Shown here in pieces: positions 43,590-52,579 of a stretch of 64,000 bases of DNA (position 1 is the stretch's first letter; each line of letters begins with the position of its first letter). Origin of the DNA: Deltaproteobacteria bacterium (GTDB taxonomy: Bacteria > UBA10199 > GCA-002796325 > JACPFF01); contig JACQUX010000041.1 of the NCBI GenBank assembly GCA_016210045.1, positions 158,289 through 222,288 on the forward strand, given 5' to 3'. Position numbers and translations under genes: made by a program. Below the pieces are notes generated by a model, which had not been told where the DNA came from, did no database searches, and worked only from the letters and a program-made list of their open reading frames with translations.

Positions 43590-43617
43590 TCAAGTTTTTC
43601 CCCGAGGCGTCCGTTAA
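43590..43617 (+). promoter_or_regulatory. possible FliA (sigma-28) promoter of fliC
   Basis: TCAAGTTT, 12 bases, then TCCGTTAA resembles the TAAAGTTT-N11-GCCGATAA consensus (six of eight in the -10). It lies 56 bases before the fliC start, a normal distance. The spacer is one base too long, so the call is tentative. Confidence 0.42.
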
Positions 43618-43672
43618 TGGGCTGTGAGACGACGAACGACACCAACAACTTTTTTGCCGGAAGGGGGCAACT

Positions 43673-45148
43673 ATGGGACTCAGAATTAACACGAACGTGA
43701 CCTCGCTGGTCGCACAGCATCGCTTGGTGGGCGCCAGCGCGAAGTTGAATACCGCCCTCGAACGGTTATCATCCGGTCTCCGGATTAACCGCGGCGCGGA
43801 CGACGTGGTCGGTCTCTTGAAGTCTGAATCGCTCCGTTCGCAGATCCGCGGTATTACGACCGCCTCGGCGAATATTACCAACGCGCGAAACCTCCTCGGC
43901 GTTGCGGAAGGCGCGCTCGCCCAGCTCACCGACTTGGCGCAACGGCTCCGGGAACGAACGGTTCAAGGATCGGACGACACGATTTCGGCCAATGATCGTG
44001 CGAACATTACGACGGCCATGAACGACTTGCTCAACGAATATTCCCGTATCGCCACGGCGACTGAATTTGACGGCGTGCGGTTGATTGACGGCTCGTTCGC
44101 CAACAAGACGTTCCAAGTCGGACCGCGGAGTGGTGATACGATCGCGTTTTCGATCGACGACGCGCGCTCCGACACCGTCGGGCAAATTGCCCTCTTGTCG
44201 GCGACGACAAAGACTGATGTTGCGACCGGTTCGAATGAGCTGGATCTTTCCGCTGCGACAAACTTAGTGCTGAACGGGGTGACAATTAATGGGAACCTGT
44301 TTACTAGCGACGGCGTGTCCAATGCGGACAGCGATGAGAGCGCGATCGCGTACGTCTCGGCGATCAACGCGATGGCCGGCGCGTCCGGCGTTCAGGCGTC
44401 GATTGTGGCCAATGTGATTACGGTCGCAATGGCCGCTGCGGGTGATCTTTCTTCCACGGCCCAGCTCGTGATCAATGGCGTTACGCTGGCGGCCACCACG
44501 GTCGATTCGAGCGATGACGACAGTGTCGCTGCGTTTGTCACGCTCATTAACGCGCAGTCCACCCGAACGGGTGTCATTGCCACGTACAACAGCTCGAGTA
44601 ACGATATGGTGTACACGGCCACCGATGGTCGGAACATCGACTTCTTCCTGACCGCTTCGGTTTCGCACGCAGCCACTGTCTTAGGGCTCGGCATCGGATC
44701 CATCACCAATGCGGCCTCGGTCTTCCGTGGCACCTTCCGTCTCTTTGCGGACGATGCGTGGTCATACACCAGCGCGACCAACGCAGTCATCGATGGGAAT
44801 ACGACAGGATCGGTCTCGGTGTCGACTAATACGACCCTGAGCAACATCGATGTCTCCAATGCTGCGAATGCCTCAACGTCAGTCTTCATCCTCGACAACG
44901 TCATTCGGCAGCTCCAAAGTCGCCGGACGGAGGTCGGATCCAAGACGATTCGTATGGAAATCGCGCAGAGTGAGCTCGACATTCGGAAAGAGAACTTGAG
45001 CGATTCCGAATCGAAGATCCGCGACGCCGACGTGGCGGAAGAGACCGCGAATTTGACCTCCGCGCAGATCTTGCAACAGGCCGGTGTGCAGGTCTTGTCC
45101 CGAGCCAACGCGATCCCGCAGATCGCCCTGACCTTGCTGCAGGCCTAA
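43673..45148 (+). CDS. fliC: flagellin
   Basis: A 491-residue filament subunit. The N-terminal D0/D1 region starts MGLRINTNVTSLVAQHRL and contains ALERLSSGLRINRGADDVVGL and FDGVRLIDGSF. The C-terminal region ends LTSAQILQQAGVQVLSRANAIPQIALTLLQA, as landmarks. The middle, about residues 170-400, is rich in Ser, Thr, Asn, Ala and Val and is the likely target of glycosylation by the Maf proteins. The usual ADDAAGL motif reads ADDVVGL here. GGGGG precedes the ATG. It is the only flagellin gene in the window. Confidence 0.96.
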   Translation: MGLRINTNVTSLVAQHRLVGASAKLNTALERLSSGLRINRGADDVVGLLKSESLRSQIRGITTASANITNARNLLGVAEGALAQLTDLAQRLRERTVQGSDDTISANDRANITTAMNDLLNEYSRIATATEFDGVRLIDGSFANKTFQVGPRSGDTIAFSIDDARSDTVGQIALLSATTKTDVATGSNELDLSAATNLVLNGVTINGNLFTSDGVSNADSDESAIAYVSAINAMAGASGVQASIVANVITVAMAAAGDLSSTAQLVINGVTLAATTVDSSDDDSVAAFVTLINAQSTRTGVIATYNSSSNDMVYTATDGRNIDFFLTASVSHAATVLGLGIGSITNAASVFRGTFRLFADDAWSYTSATNAVIDGNTTGSVSVSTNTTLSNIDVSNAANASTSVFILDNVIRQLQSRRTEVGSKTIRMEIAQSELDIRKENLSDSESKIRDADVAEETANLTSAQILQQAGVQVLSRANAIPQIALTLLQA

Positions 45149-45163
45149 GCGACGTAATGCCCC

Positions 45164-45194
45164 GTGGGGCGGGAGTTTGAATCTCCCGCCCCAC
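45164..45194 (+). terminator. strong stem-loop after fliC
   Basis: A perfect 12-bp stem (GTGGGGCGGGAG / CTCCCGCCCCAC, loop TTTGAAT) directly after fliC. No T tract follows, so it may protect the abundant flagellin mRNA or reduce read-through into flaG rather than end all transcription. Confidence 0.6.
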
Positions 45195-45225
45195 CGAGGG
45201 TGAAAGGAAAAGGTAGGAGCTGGTT

Positions 45226-45597
45226 ATGCGCATCGAAGGGAACATAGGAGCGAATGGTGAGCCGGCGGTCCAGCCGGTCCGCGCCAAGGGGGAAACCCCG
45301 TCCGCACGCTCCGCGAAGGCGGAGGCCCCGAAGGCCGCTGCCGATCCCGTCGACCCGAAGCGTGCCCAGCAGGTCGCGGAAGCGTTATCCAATCAGTTTG
45401 GCGATCGGGATATCCGTTTTTACGTGCGGGACCCCACTTCGACCGAAGTCCATAACCTCGTAATCGAGGTCGTGGACGCGGAGGGGAAAGTCGTGGCAAC
45501 GATCCCTCCGCAATCGATGAACCGATTGGCACGGATTCCGGAATTGGGCGCCGACGGCGCGGATAGTAAAGGCGTGTTAGTGGATCAGGTTGGCTGA
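45226..45597 (+). CDS. flaG: flagellar protein FlaG
   Basis: A 123-residue protein. The C-terminal half is the FlaG domain: DIRFYVRDPTSTEVHNLVIEVVD, EGKVVATIPPQSMNRLARIPEL (landmarks). The first 45 residues are Ala/Pro/Lys-rich and disordered. FlaG is known to affect filament length in Pseudomonas, Vibrio and Campylobacter. It follows fliC after a stem-loop; a GGTAGGAGC site lies before the ATG. Complete. Confidence 0.9.
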   Translation: MRIEGNIGANGEPAVQPVRAKGETPSARSAKAEAPKAAADPVDPKRAQQVAEALSNQFGDRDIRFYVRDPTSTEVHNLVIEVVDAEGKVVATIPPQSMNRLARIPELGADGADSKGVLVDQVG

Positions 45598-45614
45598 CGA
45601 TGGATCGATCAAAA

Positions 45615-45662
45615 GCTCCCGATAGTGGCCAAAGTGACAATGCCACTGTCGGGGGTGTGTTT
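45615..45662 (+). terminator. possible terminator of flaG
   Basis: The arms CCCGATAGTGGC and GCCACTGTCGGG (11 of 12 paired) are followed by GGTGTGTTTTA. It is the first strong dyad after flaG. Confidence 0.5.
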
Positions 45663-45665
45663 TAC

Positions 45666-45797
45666 TTGGCAGGTGGCCCAAAAACGGCCATCTGCGTCGT
45701 TGGACCGCAAACTCGCAATCCTCACGTACTCTGAAGTACGCTGCGGTTGCGAGTTCACGGTCCGCCTAGCATCTGACCATTTTTGGACCACCTGCAA
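45666..45797. repeat. 132-base palindromic MITE-like element
   Basis: The two ends are inverted copies (GCAGGTGGCCCAAAAACGG and the complement of CCATTTTTGGACCACCTGC). Inside are GGACCG/CGGTCC, AACTCGCAA/TTGCGAGTT and CGTACT/AGTACG, so nearly the whole element folds on itself. An open frame across it (45625-45879) is therefore not taken as a gene. No transposase is nearby. Confidence 0.78.
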
Positions 45798-45816
45798 CCA
45801 GTTCACCAATCATTCC

Positions 45817-45862
45817 AAAAAAAGAACGAGGTCCGGCGCCAGGGGGGGACGCCGGACCTCGT
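45817..45862 (-). terminator. intrinsic terminator of the HhH-protein gene
   Basis: On the minus strand a 13-bp GC-rich stem (ACGAGGTCCGGCG/CGCCGGACCTCGT) is followed by a T run (45817-45823). It comes 14 bases after the stop codon at 45876. Confidence 0.85.
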
Positions 45863-45875
45863 GCAGTTGGCGCAC

Positions 45876-46250
45876 CTAGCGCCCGCCTGCCGTTGGTGGT
45901 TTGAGGGGGGAGTTGCCTGAGGGGAGTGCGTTAGCAGACCCGCCTTGAAGAGTAAGATGCGGTTTCAGTTGTTCCAGCAGTTTGCTGCCGATCCCGGGCA
46001 CTTGTTCCAATTCGTCGAGCGATTGAAACGGTTGCTTGGTCCGATACGCCACGATTGCCTCCGCCTTGGCCTTGCCGATGCCCGGCAATTGCGTCAGCTC
46101 CTGTGCGCTGGCCGTCCCGAGATTGATCGCCGTGGTCGGGGCCTGCTTCTTCGCGGCCAACGTCTCCGCGCTGCTGCCGAAACACAGGGCCGTGGCGAAC
46201 AGCATTGCCGTGGCGAAGCGGCGCGTGGTGCTCGTGTATTTACTGATCAT
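45876..46250 (-). CDS. ComEA-like helix-hairpin-helix protein
   Basis: A 124-residue secreted or periplasmic protein. A signal peptide (about residues 1-33, hydrophobic MLFATALCFG, cut near AETLAA) is followed by a double helix-hairpin-helix domain: INLGTASAQELTQLPGIGKAKAEAI and LDELEQVPGIGSKLLEQLKPHL. This DNA-binding fold is that of ComEA, which binds incoming DNA in transformation, but small ComEA-like proteins with no proven role in uptake are common. AAGGAG precedes ATG 46250. The start overlaps the end of the small gene upstream by 11 bases. Confidence 0.86.
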   Translation of the reverse strand: MISKYTSTTRRFATAMLFATALCFGSSAETLAAKKQAPTTAINLGTASAQELTQLPGIGKAKAEAIVAYRTKQPFQSLDELEQVPGIGSKLLEQLKPHLTLQGGSANALPSGNSPLKPPTAGGR

Positions 46251-46458
46251 GGGTCGTCTCCTTGTGTGGTTGATGGGTTCGTGGCTGCGCATTGCGAATT
46301 TGCAATCGGCCGCTGACGGGGAGGAGATCGAGCAATAGATTGATCGAGTCATCCCGATTGACGAAGCCGACCCCGATCCGGGTCCAGAGCGGCTTCATAT
46401 TGTCGCGCTCCGTGATGCAATAAACCTCTTTGCTCGGTTGTCGTGTGGTGGATTCCAC
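46240..46458 (-). CDS. small conserved-type protein with GRLQIR motif
   Basis: A 72-residue protein starting with GTG 46458 behind AAGGAAAGGG. The central part, WTRIGVGFVNRDDSINLLLDLLPVSGRLQIRN, resembles small proteins of myxobacteria and relatives that read 'W..IG.A..NRDGS..V.LDALP..G.L.IR'; I recall the pattern but not a function. It is soluble, with no signal peptide. It is co-transcribed with the HhH protein gene, whose start it overlaps. Confidence 0.66.
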   Translation of the reverse strand: MESTTRQPSKEVYCITERDNMKPLWTRIGVGFVNRDDSINLLLDLLPVSGRLQIRNAQPRTHQPHKETTHDQ

Positions 46459-46678
46459 AATCCCTTTCCTTTCTGCTCTGCACGTCGCCGGCTAGCCTCG
46501 ACGCGTGCAGTTGCCGATATGGAAAAGCAATGGCCGTGCCAACGCGCGACGCAGGTCGTGAACTTGAAATGTGAAGGAAATGACGAGGCGAGCTATGGGG
46601 ACTGTCCGAAATCCGAGCAACGTTGTTCAAACAGTCCGAGACATACGCACGTACACACGTACGAACCTACGCACGTAG

Positions 46679-47653
46679 TTATTCACCCCTGAGCACGACA
46701 TAATCCGCGAGGCGTTCCAATGCGTCGCGCTCCAGACTCGGTTTGAATGGCGTCAAATGGGCCTTGGCCCGTTCGACATATTGTTGGGCCAAGTTGCGGG
46801 TGTGGGCAATGGCATCGTATTGTGCCAACAGTTGCACCACGGCCCCGAACTGCTCTTCGTGCAGTGTCGGCGCCAGCAGCGCTTCTTTAATACTGGCGCG
46901 CTCCGACTCGTTACAGCGCCCTAACGTGTACAGCAGCGGGAGTGTCAAGCGACCTTCCCGGAGGTCCGTCCCCTTCGTCTTGCCCAGCCGCTCTTCATCG
47001 GAATCGTAGTCCAACGCGTCGTCCGCCAACTGGAAGGCCACGCCGAGATCCAGCCCGTAACGGCCGAGCGCCGCTTCCATCCCTTCCGAGGCGTCGCCCA
47101 ACATCGCCCCGGCGCGGCACGCCGCCGCCATCAGCAGCGCCGTTTTATGTTGAATGATCCGTAAATACTCGGCCTCGGTCAGGCCCAAATCGTTCGTCTT
47201 GACCAATTCGATCACTTCGCCTTCCGTGGTGCCGACGATTGCCTCGGTGATGACCCGCAAGATGCGACTGTTGCCATGATCGACGATGATTTGACACGCC
47301 TTGCACCAGAAAAAATCCCCGACCAAGACGCTGATTTGGTTGCCCCAGCGGGCATTGATGGACGTCTTGCCGCGCCGCGTGGGCGCGCTGTCGACGACAT
47401 CGTCGTGGAGTAACGACGCGGTATGCACCATTTCAATCGCGGCCCCGATGCGCGGCCCGGCCGTCCCGGTGTAGCCGCAGACCCGTCCGGCCAACATGGT
47501 CAGCGCTGGCCGCACCCGTTTGCCGCCATTGCGAATAATATAGTGGACGATCTCCGTGATGGTCGGTACGGACGTGGCGGAGGCCGCGAGAATTTCCGTT
47601 TCGACGCGCGGGAGTTCGTCGCGGATGGGGAGCAGGATGCTGTCCAGTTGCAT
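46679..47653 (-). CDS. polyprenyl diphosphate synthase (IspB/IspA-type)
   Basis: A 324-residue trans-prenyltransferase that builds a polyprenyl diphosphate for quinone side chains. The first Asp-rich motif is in LLHDDVVDSAPTRRG, the second in LADDALDYDSD, and GGKRVRP near residue 45 binds the diphosphate. Chain length cannot be read safely. I choose ATG 47653; the upstream ATG at 47689 would add 12 residues with no family support. It is divergent from the esterase gene, with 66 bases between. Confidence 0.92.
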   Translation of the reverse strand: MQLDSILLPIRDELPRVETEILAASATSVPTITEIVHYIIRNGGKRVRPALTMLAGRVCGYTGTAGPRIGAAIEMVHTASLLHDDVVDSAPTRRGKTSINARWGNQISVLVGDFFWCKACQIIVDHGNSRILRVITEAIVGTTEGEVIELVKTNDLGLTEAEYLRIIQHKTALLMAAACRAGAMLGDASEGMEAALGRYGLDLGVAFQLADDALDYDSDEERLGKTKGTDLREGRLTLPLLYTLGRCNESERASIKEALLAPTLHEEQFGAVVQLLAQYDAIAHTRNLAQQYVERAKAHLTPFKPSLERDALERLADYVVLRGE

Positions 47654-47719
47654 GTCCGTCCCATCCCAATGTTTGGGGACTCCTGTCAACGGACATCTTT
47701 AACTTCAGGAGCGCGGAAT

Positions 47720-48445
47720 ATGGCGCATGCCGTCTTAATCCATGGACTGACCAGTACCCCGGGACAGCTCGCCCCACTCAAGGAATCCCTCGTCGAATCC
47801 GGATGGCATGTTCATGCCCCGCTACTGCGAGGGCACGGGACGACGGTCGCGGACCTAGTTCGTTGCCACTGGGAAGATTGGTACGCCGATGTCCTTGCCG
47901 CAGTGGAGGATGCGCGGAGTGCTTCGAGCGGGGAGCCGATCGACGTTGTCGGCTTATCGCTCGGTGCATTGCTCGGGCTAAAGCTGGCGATCGATTACCC
48001 TACCCACATGCGGCGGCTGGTCTGTTTGGCGACGCCGCTTTATTTATATCAATGGGCCAATGTGCTGCTGGCGGGATTGCGATACACGCCGATTGGCTGG
48101 TTCGTGTCGCAATGGCCGAAAAATTTCCAACTCGCCGTTCACGATCCGGAAGGACAGGCCGTGTATCGGGCCGCCGGCTATGCCCACTTTCCCGTGCCCG
48201 CCGTCACCGAATTAGTGAAGCTGCAACAGGTCGTACAAGCGGGGCTCGCCCAAGTCCAAACCCCACTTTTGGTCATTCACTCTCGCGCCGATATGACGGC
48301 CCCACCCCGCAGCGCCACCGCCATCGAGCAGACCGTCGGTGGACCGGTGGACCTCTGCTGGCTGACGCACTCGTATCATGTTGTCACCCTCGACTATGAC
48401 CGCGAGCTGGTCGCCGAACGCGTCGTAAAATTTTTTCGGGACTGA
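47720..48445 (+). CDS. carboxylesterase / monoacylglycerol lipase-like alpha/beta hydrolase
   Basis: A 241-residue alpha/beta hydrolase, similar in layout to bacterial esterases such as Est30. The oxyanion region is LIHGLTSTPGQL, the nucleophile Ser is in GLSLG at about 84-88, the Asp in HSRADMTAP and the His in LTHSYHVVTLDYD. CAGGAG precedes ATG 47720. No signal peptide, so cytoplasmic. Its stop directly abuts that of the convergent porin gene. It may recycle short-chain esters; substrate unknown. Confidence 0.9.
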   Translation: MAHAVLIHGLTSTPGQLAPLKESLVESGWHVHAPLLRGHGTTVADLVRCHWEDWYADVLAAVEDARSASSGEPIDVVGLSLGALLGLKLAIDYPTHMRRLVCLATPLYLYQWANVLLAGLRYTPIGWFVSQWPKNFQLAVHDPEGQAVYRAAGYAHFPVPAVTELVKLQQVVQAGLAQVQTPLLVIHSRADMTAPPRSATAIEQTVGGPVDLCWLTHSYHVVTLDYDRELVAERVVKFFRD

Positions 48446-49621
48446 TTACAACGCGAACTGCACGGCCAAGAAGGCCGCGTGATTTCTGCCCGGCCCTTCA
48501 AATTCCGTCTCGGTGTAGTTGACTTGAATTTTGGCATGATGATCAGGGAGCAGAAGATTGACGCCGAGCGTGCTGGCATAACGAATGTCGTTCCCCACGC
48601 CCCGATCCGGATCGAAGAACTCGAAACGCCCGAGAGCCTGCACGCCCAGCCGTTCTTTCTTGATCACATCGGCGCTGACGAATCCGTACGCCCCGTGACA
48701 GCGCATGCCTGTTCCACACCCACCACCCGATCCGCGCAAATATTCTCCCTGCAGCACAAAACGGCCCATCGTGGCGCGTGCCTCGGCCCCATAGCGGTAG
48801 TTGGGGCTCTCCGGGTCTCCGATGCGTCCCCGATGATACCACCCCGCAAAGTGCAGTGCCTTGAGTGGCCGGATCGTGATCCGACCAACCAGATCTTTAA
48901 AGTCGCCGCGATCGAACGCATTCGGTCCCTCGCCGTTAAAAATCCCCAGTTCATAGTGCAGCTGAGGAATCGGTTTGCCGGTCACGACCAGCCCTAAATC
49001 GCGCCGCTCCCCGATCTGGCGTGTGACAATGGCCCGCTCAGCGAACGCGAGTTTGGCCGAGGAGCCGAAGCCTTCCAAGCTGGTCGGCATCTTCATCTGC
49101 CCGATCGCGACATCATGATAGGGGATGTAGCGAAATGTGAGTACGAGGTCTTGAAGAATGCTCCCGTCGGCCCGAGGTTGGGCCGCCACGACCGTATTGC
49201 CGGCGGAATCAGTGAGCGTTTGGTTCTGAAAAAGCGACTTCGTGGGATCGATCATCACCGTGAACGACAACTTATCGCGGAATGACCCCGTCAATTTCAA
49301 CTCGGTGCGGCGGAGGCGGAACATGTGGTGCGCGTTCGGATTGGTCATTCCATAGGTCGTGTTGGGCGCGTCGTCGGACCACTGATACCAGGCCTGAAAC
49401 AGGCCGGCGAGCATGACTTTCCAGAGGTGAGAAGAGACAAGCTGCAGACCCTCTTCGGTGATTTTGGGACCGGTCGATTCAGCGACCGTTTCGCGGACGA
49501 TCGTTTGAATTTCCTCACGCGTTGGGATGGGGGGCGGCGCCTCCTTGCCCCAGCTGGGCGAATGCAAGAACATCGACCACAGCAACGGCATGCAGCAGAT
49601 CCATCGGCGGCATTTTTTCAT
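48446..49621 (-). CDS. OprP/OprO-like phosphate-selective porin family protein
   Basis: A 391-residue outer membrane beta-barrel protein. It has an N-terminal signal (residues 1-25), a short helix region, then strands with FRLRRTELKLTGSFRDKLSFTVMIDPTK and RDLGLVVTGK, as in the porin O/P family, and it ends in Phe-Ala-Leu, close to the usual C-terminal aromatic. ATG 49621 is used; seven more residues are possible upstream. A direct-repeat site resembling a Pho box (49655-49690) in the divergent region with glpK agrees with, but does not prove, a phosphate role. Overlap with neighbours: none. Confidence 0.82.
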   Translation of the reverse strand: MKKCRRWICCMPLLWSMFLHSPSWGKEAPPPIPTREEIQTIVRETVAESTGPKITEEGLQLVSSHLWKVMLAGLFQAWYQWSDDAPNTTYGMTNPNAHHMFRLRRTELKLTGSFRDKLSFTVMIDPTKSLFQNQTLTDSAGNTVVAAQPRADGSILQDLVLTFRYIPYHDVAIGQMKMPTSLEGFGSSAKLAFAERAIVTRQIGERRDLGLVVTGKPIPQLHYELGIFNGEGPNAFDRGDFKDLVGRITIRPLKALHFAGWYHRGRIGDPESPNYRYGAEARATMGRFVLQGEYLRGSGGGCGTGMRCHGAYGFVSADVIKKERLGVQALGRFEFFDPDRGVGNDIRYASTLGVNLLLPDHHAKIQVNYTETEFEGPGRNHAAFLAVQFAL

Positions 49622-49654
49622 GGGCGCATTTTTACACGTCACGCGACGCGACTC

Positions 49655-49690
49655 CAGTCACAACTCGGTGACAATTATGTGAACGTGTGG
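49655..49690 (-). promoter_or_regulatory. possible Pho-box-like repeats
   Basis: On the porin-sense strand GTTCACATAAT, TGTCACCGAGT and TGTGACTGGAG follow each other with an 11-base period. The known PhoB box has TGTCA-type repeats at 11 bases. Matches are partial. Confidence 0.32.
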
Positions 49691-49736
49691 CATGCGCCTC
49701 TTGTCCGCTGAAATCGCCCATGTTAAGCCCAAGCCC

Positions 49737-51215
49737 ATGTCATCATATATTCTAGCGATTGATCAGGGCACGACGTCGTCGCGCGCTTTTCTCATCGATC
49801 GTGATTTTCGCTGTGTCGGCATGGCGCAGCAGGAATTTCCGCAATATTACCCGCAGCCCGGTTGGGTAGAACACGATCCGGAGGCCATTTGGGACTCCGT
49901 GGTGCAAGTTGTCACTCGTGCGTTGGCGGATGCGCAGATTGACCCGCAGGCAATTGCCGGGATCGGACTCACGAACCAACGCGAAACGACCATCGTCTGG
50001 GATCGGGAAACGGGCACCCCGATCCATCCTGCGATCGTCTGGCAGGATCGCCGTACCGCGCGCCATTGTGAACAGTTGCAACAGGCCGGGAAAGAATCGC
50101 TGGTGCAGCAAAAGTCCGGGCTGGTCCTCGACCCGTATTTTTCCGGGACGAAACTGGCGTGGCTGCTCGAACACGTCCCCGGGGCGCGGCGCCGTGCGCA
50201 CGTTGGCGAACTGGCCTTCGGTACCATCGACACCTTCCTCGCGTGGCGTCTTACCGGAGGACAGTCGCACGTCACCGACGTCTCCAATGCCTCCCGCACG
50301 CTGTGCATGAATCTCGCCACGTGTGCGTGGGACGCCGAACTCCTCGACCTGCTGCAAATCGAGCCGCAACTCCTCCCGCAAATCGTCGATTCCTCCGCCG
50401 TCGTGGGCATCACGAAAGGACTCGACTGCCTGCCCGACGGGATCCCGCTCGCCGGGATCGCCGGCGACCAACAAGCCGCACTCTTCGGTCAGGCGTGTTT
50501 CCGTCCGGGCGACGCCAAATGCACGTACGGGACCGGTTCGTTCTTGCTGATGAATACCGGCGAGCGTCCCGTCCATTCGAGTCGCCATCTTCTGACCACC
50601 GTGGCCTGGCGGCTGCGTGGGCGGACCACCTATGCACTGGAAGGTTCGAGTTTCATTGCCGGCGCCGCGGTGCAGTGGCTGCGCGATGGTTTAGGCGTCA
50701 TTCGCAACGCGGCGGATATTGAACCGTTAGCGGCGTCCACGCCGGATAGTGGAGGCGTCATTTTCGTGCCGGCGTTGACCGGACTCGGAGCGCCCCATTG
50801 GCGGGCGGACGCACGCGGGATCATTACCGGTCTGACGCGCGGGACTAACGCCGCGCATTTGGCGCGGGCCACGCTGGAAGGAATCGCGTTCCAGCAATGT
50901 GACCTGTTGCACGCGATGCAAGACGACGCCGCAATCCCACTCCAAACCCTGAAGGTCGACGGCGGCGCTGCCGCGAACAATTTGTTGATGCAACTGCAGG
51001 CGGACTTGCTCGGCGTGGAAATCGTTCGCCCTCGTCACTTGGAAACCACCGTGTTGGGTGCCGCCTGCCTCGCCGGCCTCGCAACCCATGTGTGGCCCTC
51101 CACTGACGACATCGTCCAGCAGTGGCAAGAAGAACGCCGTTTCACCCCGACCCTTTCCGCCACAGAACGCGAGACACGCCTCGCCACCTGGCGCATCGCC
51201 GTCGCCAAGGCGTGA
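49737..51215 (+). CDS. glpK: glycerol kinase
   Basis: A 492-residue FGGY-family kinase that phosphorylates glycerol to glycerol-3-phosphate. It starts [16 protein letters not shown], and has [32 protein letters not shown] and [10 protein letters not shown], all typical of GlpK. I take ATG 49737; there is no obvious ribosome binding site, and the frame stays open to 49692. No glpF or glpD is next to it. Divergent from the porin gene. A paired palindrome follows it. Confidence 0.96.
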   Translation: MSSYILAIDQGTTSSRAFLIDRDFRCVGMAQQEFPQYYPQPGWVEHDPEAIWDSVVQVVTRALADAQIDPQAIAGIGLTNQRETTIVWDRETGTPIHPAIVWQDRRTARHCEQLQQAGKESLVQQKSGLVLDPYFSGTKLAWLLEHVPGARRRAHVGELAFGTIDTFLAWRLTGGQSHVTDVSNASRTLCMNLATCAWDAELLDLLQIEPQLLPQIVDSSAVVGITKGLDCLPDGIPLAGIAGDQQAALFGQACFRPGDAKCTYGTGSFLLMNTGERPVHSSRHLLTTVAWRLRGRTTYALEGSSFIAGAAVQWLRDGLGVIRNAADIEPLAASTPDSGGVIFVPALTGLGAPHWRADARGIITGLTRGTNAAHLARATLEGIAFQQCDLLHAMQDDAAIPLQTLKVDGGAAANNLLMQLQADLLGVEIVRPRHLETTVLGAACLAGLATHVWPSTDDIVQQWQEERRFTPTLSATERETRLATWRIAVAKA

Positions 51216-51227
51216 CTGCATCTGAAT

Positions 51228-51282
51228 GGGGACAGGTACCTTCAAATGCCCATTCCATGCGGAGTTGAAGGTACCTGTCCCC
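51228..51282. repeat. perfect 18-bp inverted repeat between glpK and the adenosine deaminase gene
   Basis: GGGGACAGGTACCTTCAA at 51228-51245 is exactly complementary to 51265-51282, with a 19-base loop. The GGGGACAGGTACCT core is of the kind found in dispersed REP sequences linked to RAYT transposases in other genomes. It may also end transcription from both sides, as it sits between convergent genes. Confidence 0.85.
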
Positions 51283-51285
51283 GCT

Positions 51286-52518
51286 CTAATGATTGTTGGA
51301 AGCGAACCGCGCTTCGACGGCCTCGTAATAGTCGATCACCTTCCGGACATACGCGCGTTTTTGCGCATACGGGAGCGGCGAGAAGCTGCGCTTGAAGCCG
51401 TAGATGATAATATCTTTCAGATGTTCCGGCGAAATGGCGAAGGCTTGCACGGCTTTGCTCACTTCCGCACAGACCGTGGTGTCGGAGACCAGCCGATTGT
51501 CGGTGCAGAGGGTCACCGACAATTGTTCGCGTAGCATCCGTGCGCACGGGTGGGTCGCGAGATCGGTCATTTCCGGAATCGTCTGCTGATTGCTCGTGAG
51601 GCAGACCTCCACCGTGGTCCGGCGGTCCGCGATATATTGGACCAAGGCCTCGGTGTAGGCCTCGCGTTCGTCATCCGGGAGGTGCTCCACGAGTTCGCTG
51701 TGGAACAGATAGGTCCCATGTCCGATCCGATCGGCATGACAGCGCGTGATGGCTTGAAAGATCGACGGCGGGCCGTAGGCCTCTCCGGCATGAACCGTTT
51801 TCTTCAAAAAATGCCGATGTGCGAAGTCGTATGCCTCCCGATGCGCATCGGCCGGCCAGCCTTTTTCCTCTCCCGCCAAATCGAAGCCGACGATCGGGAG
51901 TCCTTTGCGGTCGCGGATATCGACTAACGCCCGCACTAATTCGAGCGAGGCCAATGGATAGAGGTAGGGAAATGGCGAGTAACGGTGGCACGAAATGAAA
52001 TCTTTATAGTACGGCGAAAAGCGTTCATCGAATTTTCGCATCGCGCAACCGATAATGCCGTAGTCGAACGGCGGTTCCTGCCCGGCCACGATCTCCGGGC
52101 GTCGATTGATTTCCCGCTGTGCCCGTTCTAACCCCGCATTGACGGCCGCAAGCACCGCTTCAATGGTCAAGTCGTCCGCCGCGTTCAATTGTGGTGCAAA
52201 GCGCGGCTCGATATACCGGACCCCTTCCGCGAAATTGTCGAGCGCCAGTTCGTAGGCCACGCGTTCGAGCGACTCGGGATTGCGGAGCACTGCGCAGGTG
52301 TATTTGAAGCCGTGGAGATATTCGCCGAGATTGGCGTAGCGTGCTTTGTAGACCGTTTCGCGTAGTCCCGCTTCGGTCCAGGATGGGAGTTCCACTTTTT
52401 GTTCGCGGGCCAATTCGATCAACGTGGCGAGGCGTAGCGATCCATCGAGATGGACATGCAGATCGGACTTCGGAATGGCTCGAATGAAATCCGCCGACTC
52501 CCAATATTTTTTCGTCAT
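51286..52518 (-). CDS. adenosine deaminase family protein
   Basis: A 410-residue amidohydrolase. The zinc ligands are visible in SDLHVHLDGS (HxH at 21 and 23), KTVHAGEAYGP, RIGHGTYL and LCTDNR. It should deaminate adenosine (or a related purine) to inosine. It is longer than E. coli Add because of an insert in the middle with FDYGIIGCAMRKF, seen in some larger bacterial relatives. ATG 52518 is chosen; a GTG at 52542 is possible and neither has a good ribosome binding site. It follows two small genes on the same strand after 61 bases. Confidence 0.9.
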   Translation of the reverse strand: MTKKYWESADFIRAIPKSDLHVHLDGSLRLATLIELAREQKVELPSWTEAGLRETVYKARYANLGEYLHGFKYTCAVLRNPESLERVAYELALDNFAEGVRYIEPRFAPQLNAADDLTIEAVLAAVNAGLERAQREINRRPEIVAGQEPPFDYGIIGCAMRKFDERFSPYYKDFISCHRYSPFPYLYPLASLELVRALVDIRDRKGLPIVGFDLAGEEKGWPADAHREAYDFAHRHFLKKTVHAGEAYGPPSIFQAITRCHADRIGHGTYLFHSELVEHLPDDEREAYTEALVQYIADRRTTVEVCLTSNQQTIPEMTDLATHPCARMLREQLSVTLCTDNRLVSDTTVCAEVSKAVQAFAISPEHLKDIIIYGFKRSFSPLPYAQKRAYVRKVIDYYEAVEARFASNNH

Positions 52519-52579
52519 CGCGGCTATATGCCGAAGCCGCACTCACGACGCAAGGGTTCTTTCCCTAAACGCCGTATGG

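Noticed and set aside
45625..45879. 84-codon frame after flaG
   Set aside because: It lies across the self-complementary element and a terminator.
46640..46678. CACGTAC-type microrepeats near the end of the polyprenyl synthase gene
   Set aside because: Too short and too simple to call; could be a degenerate repeat.
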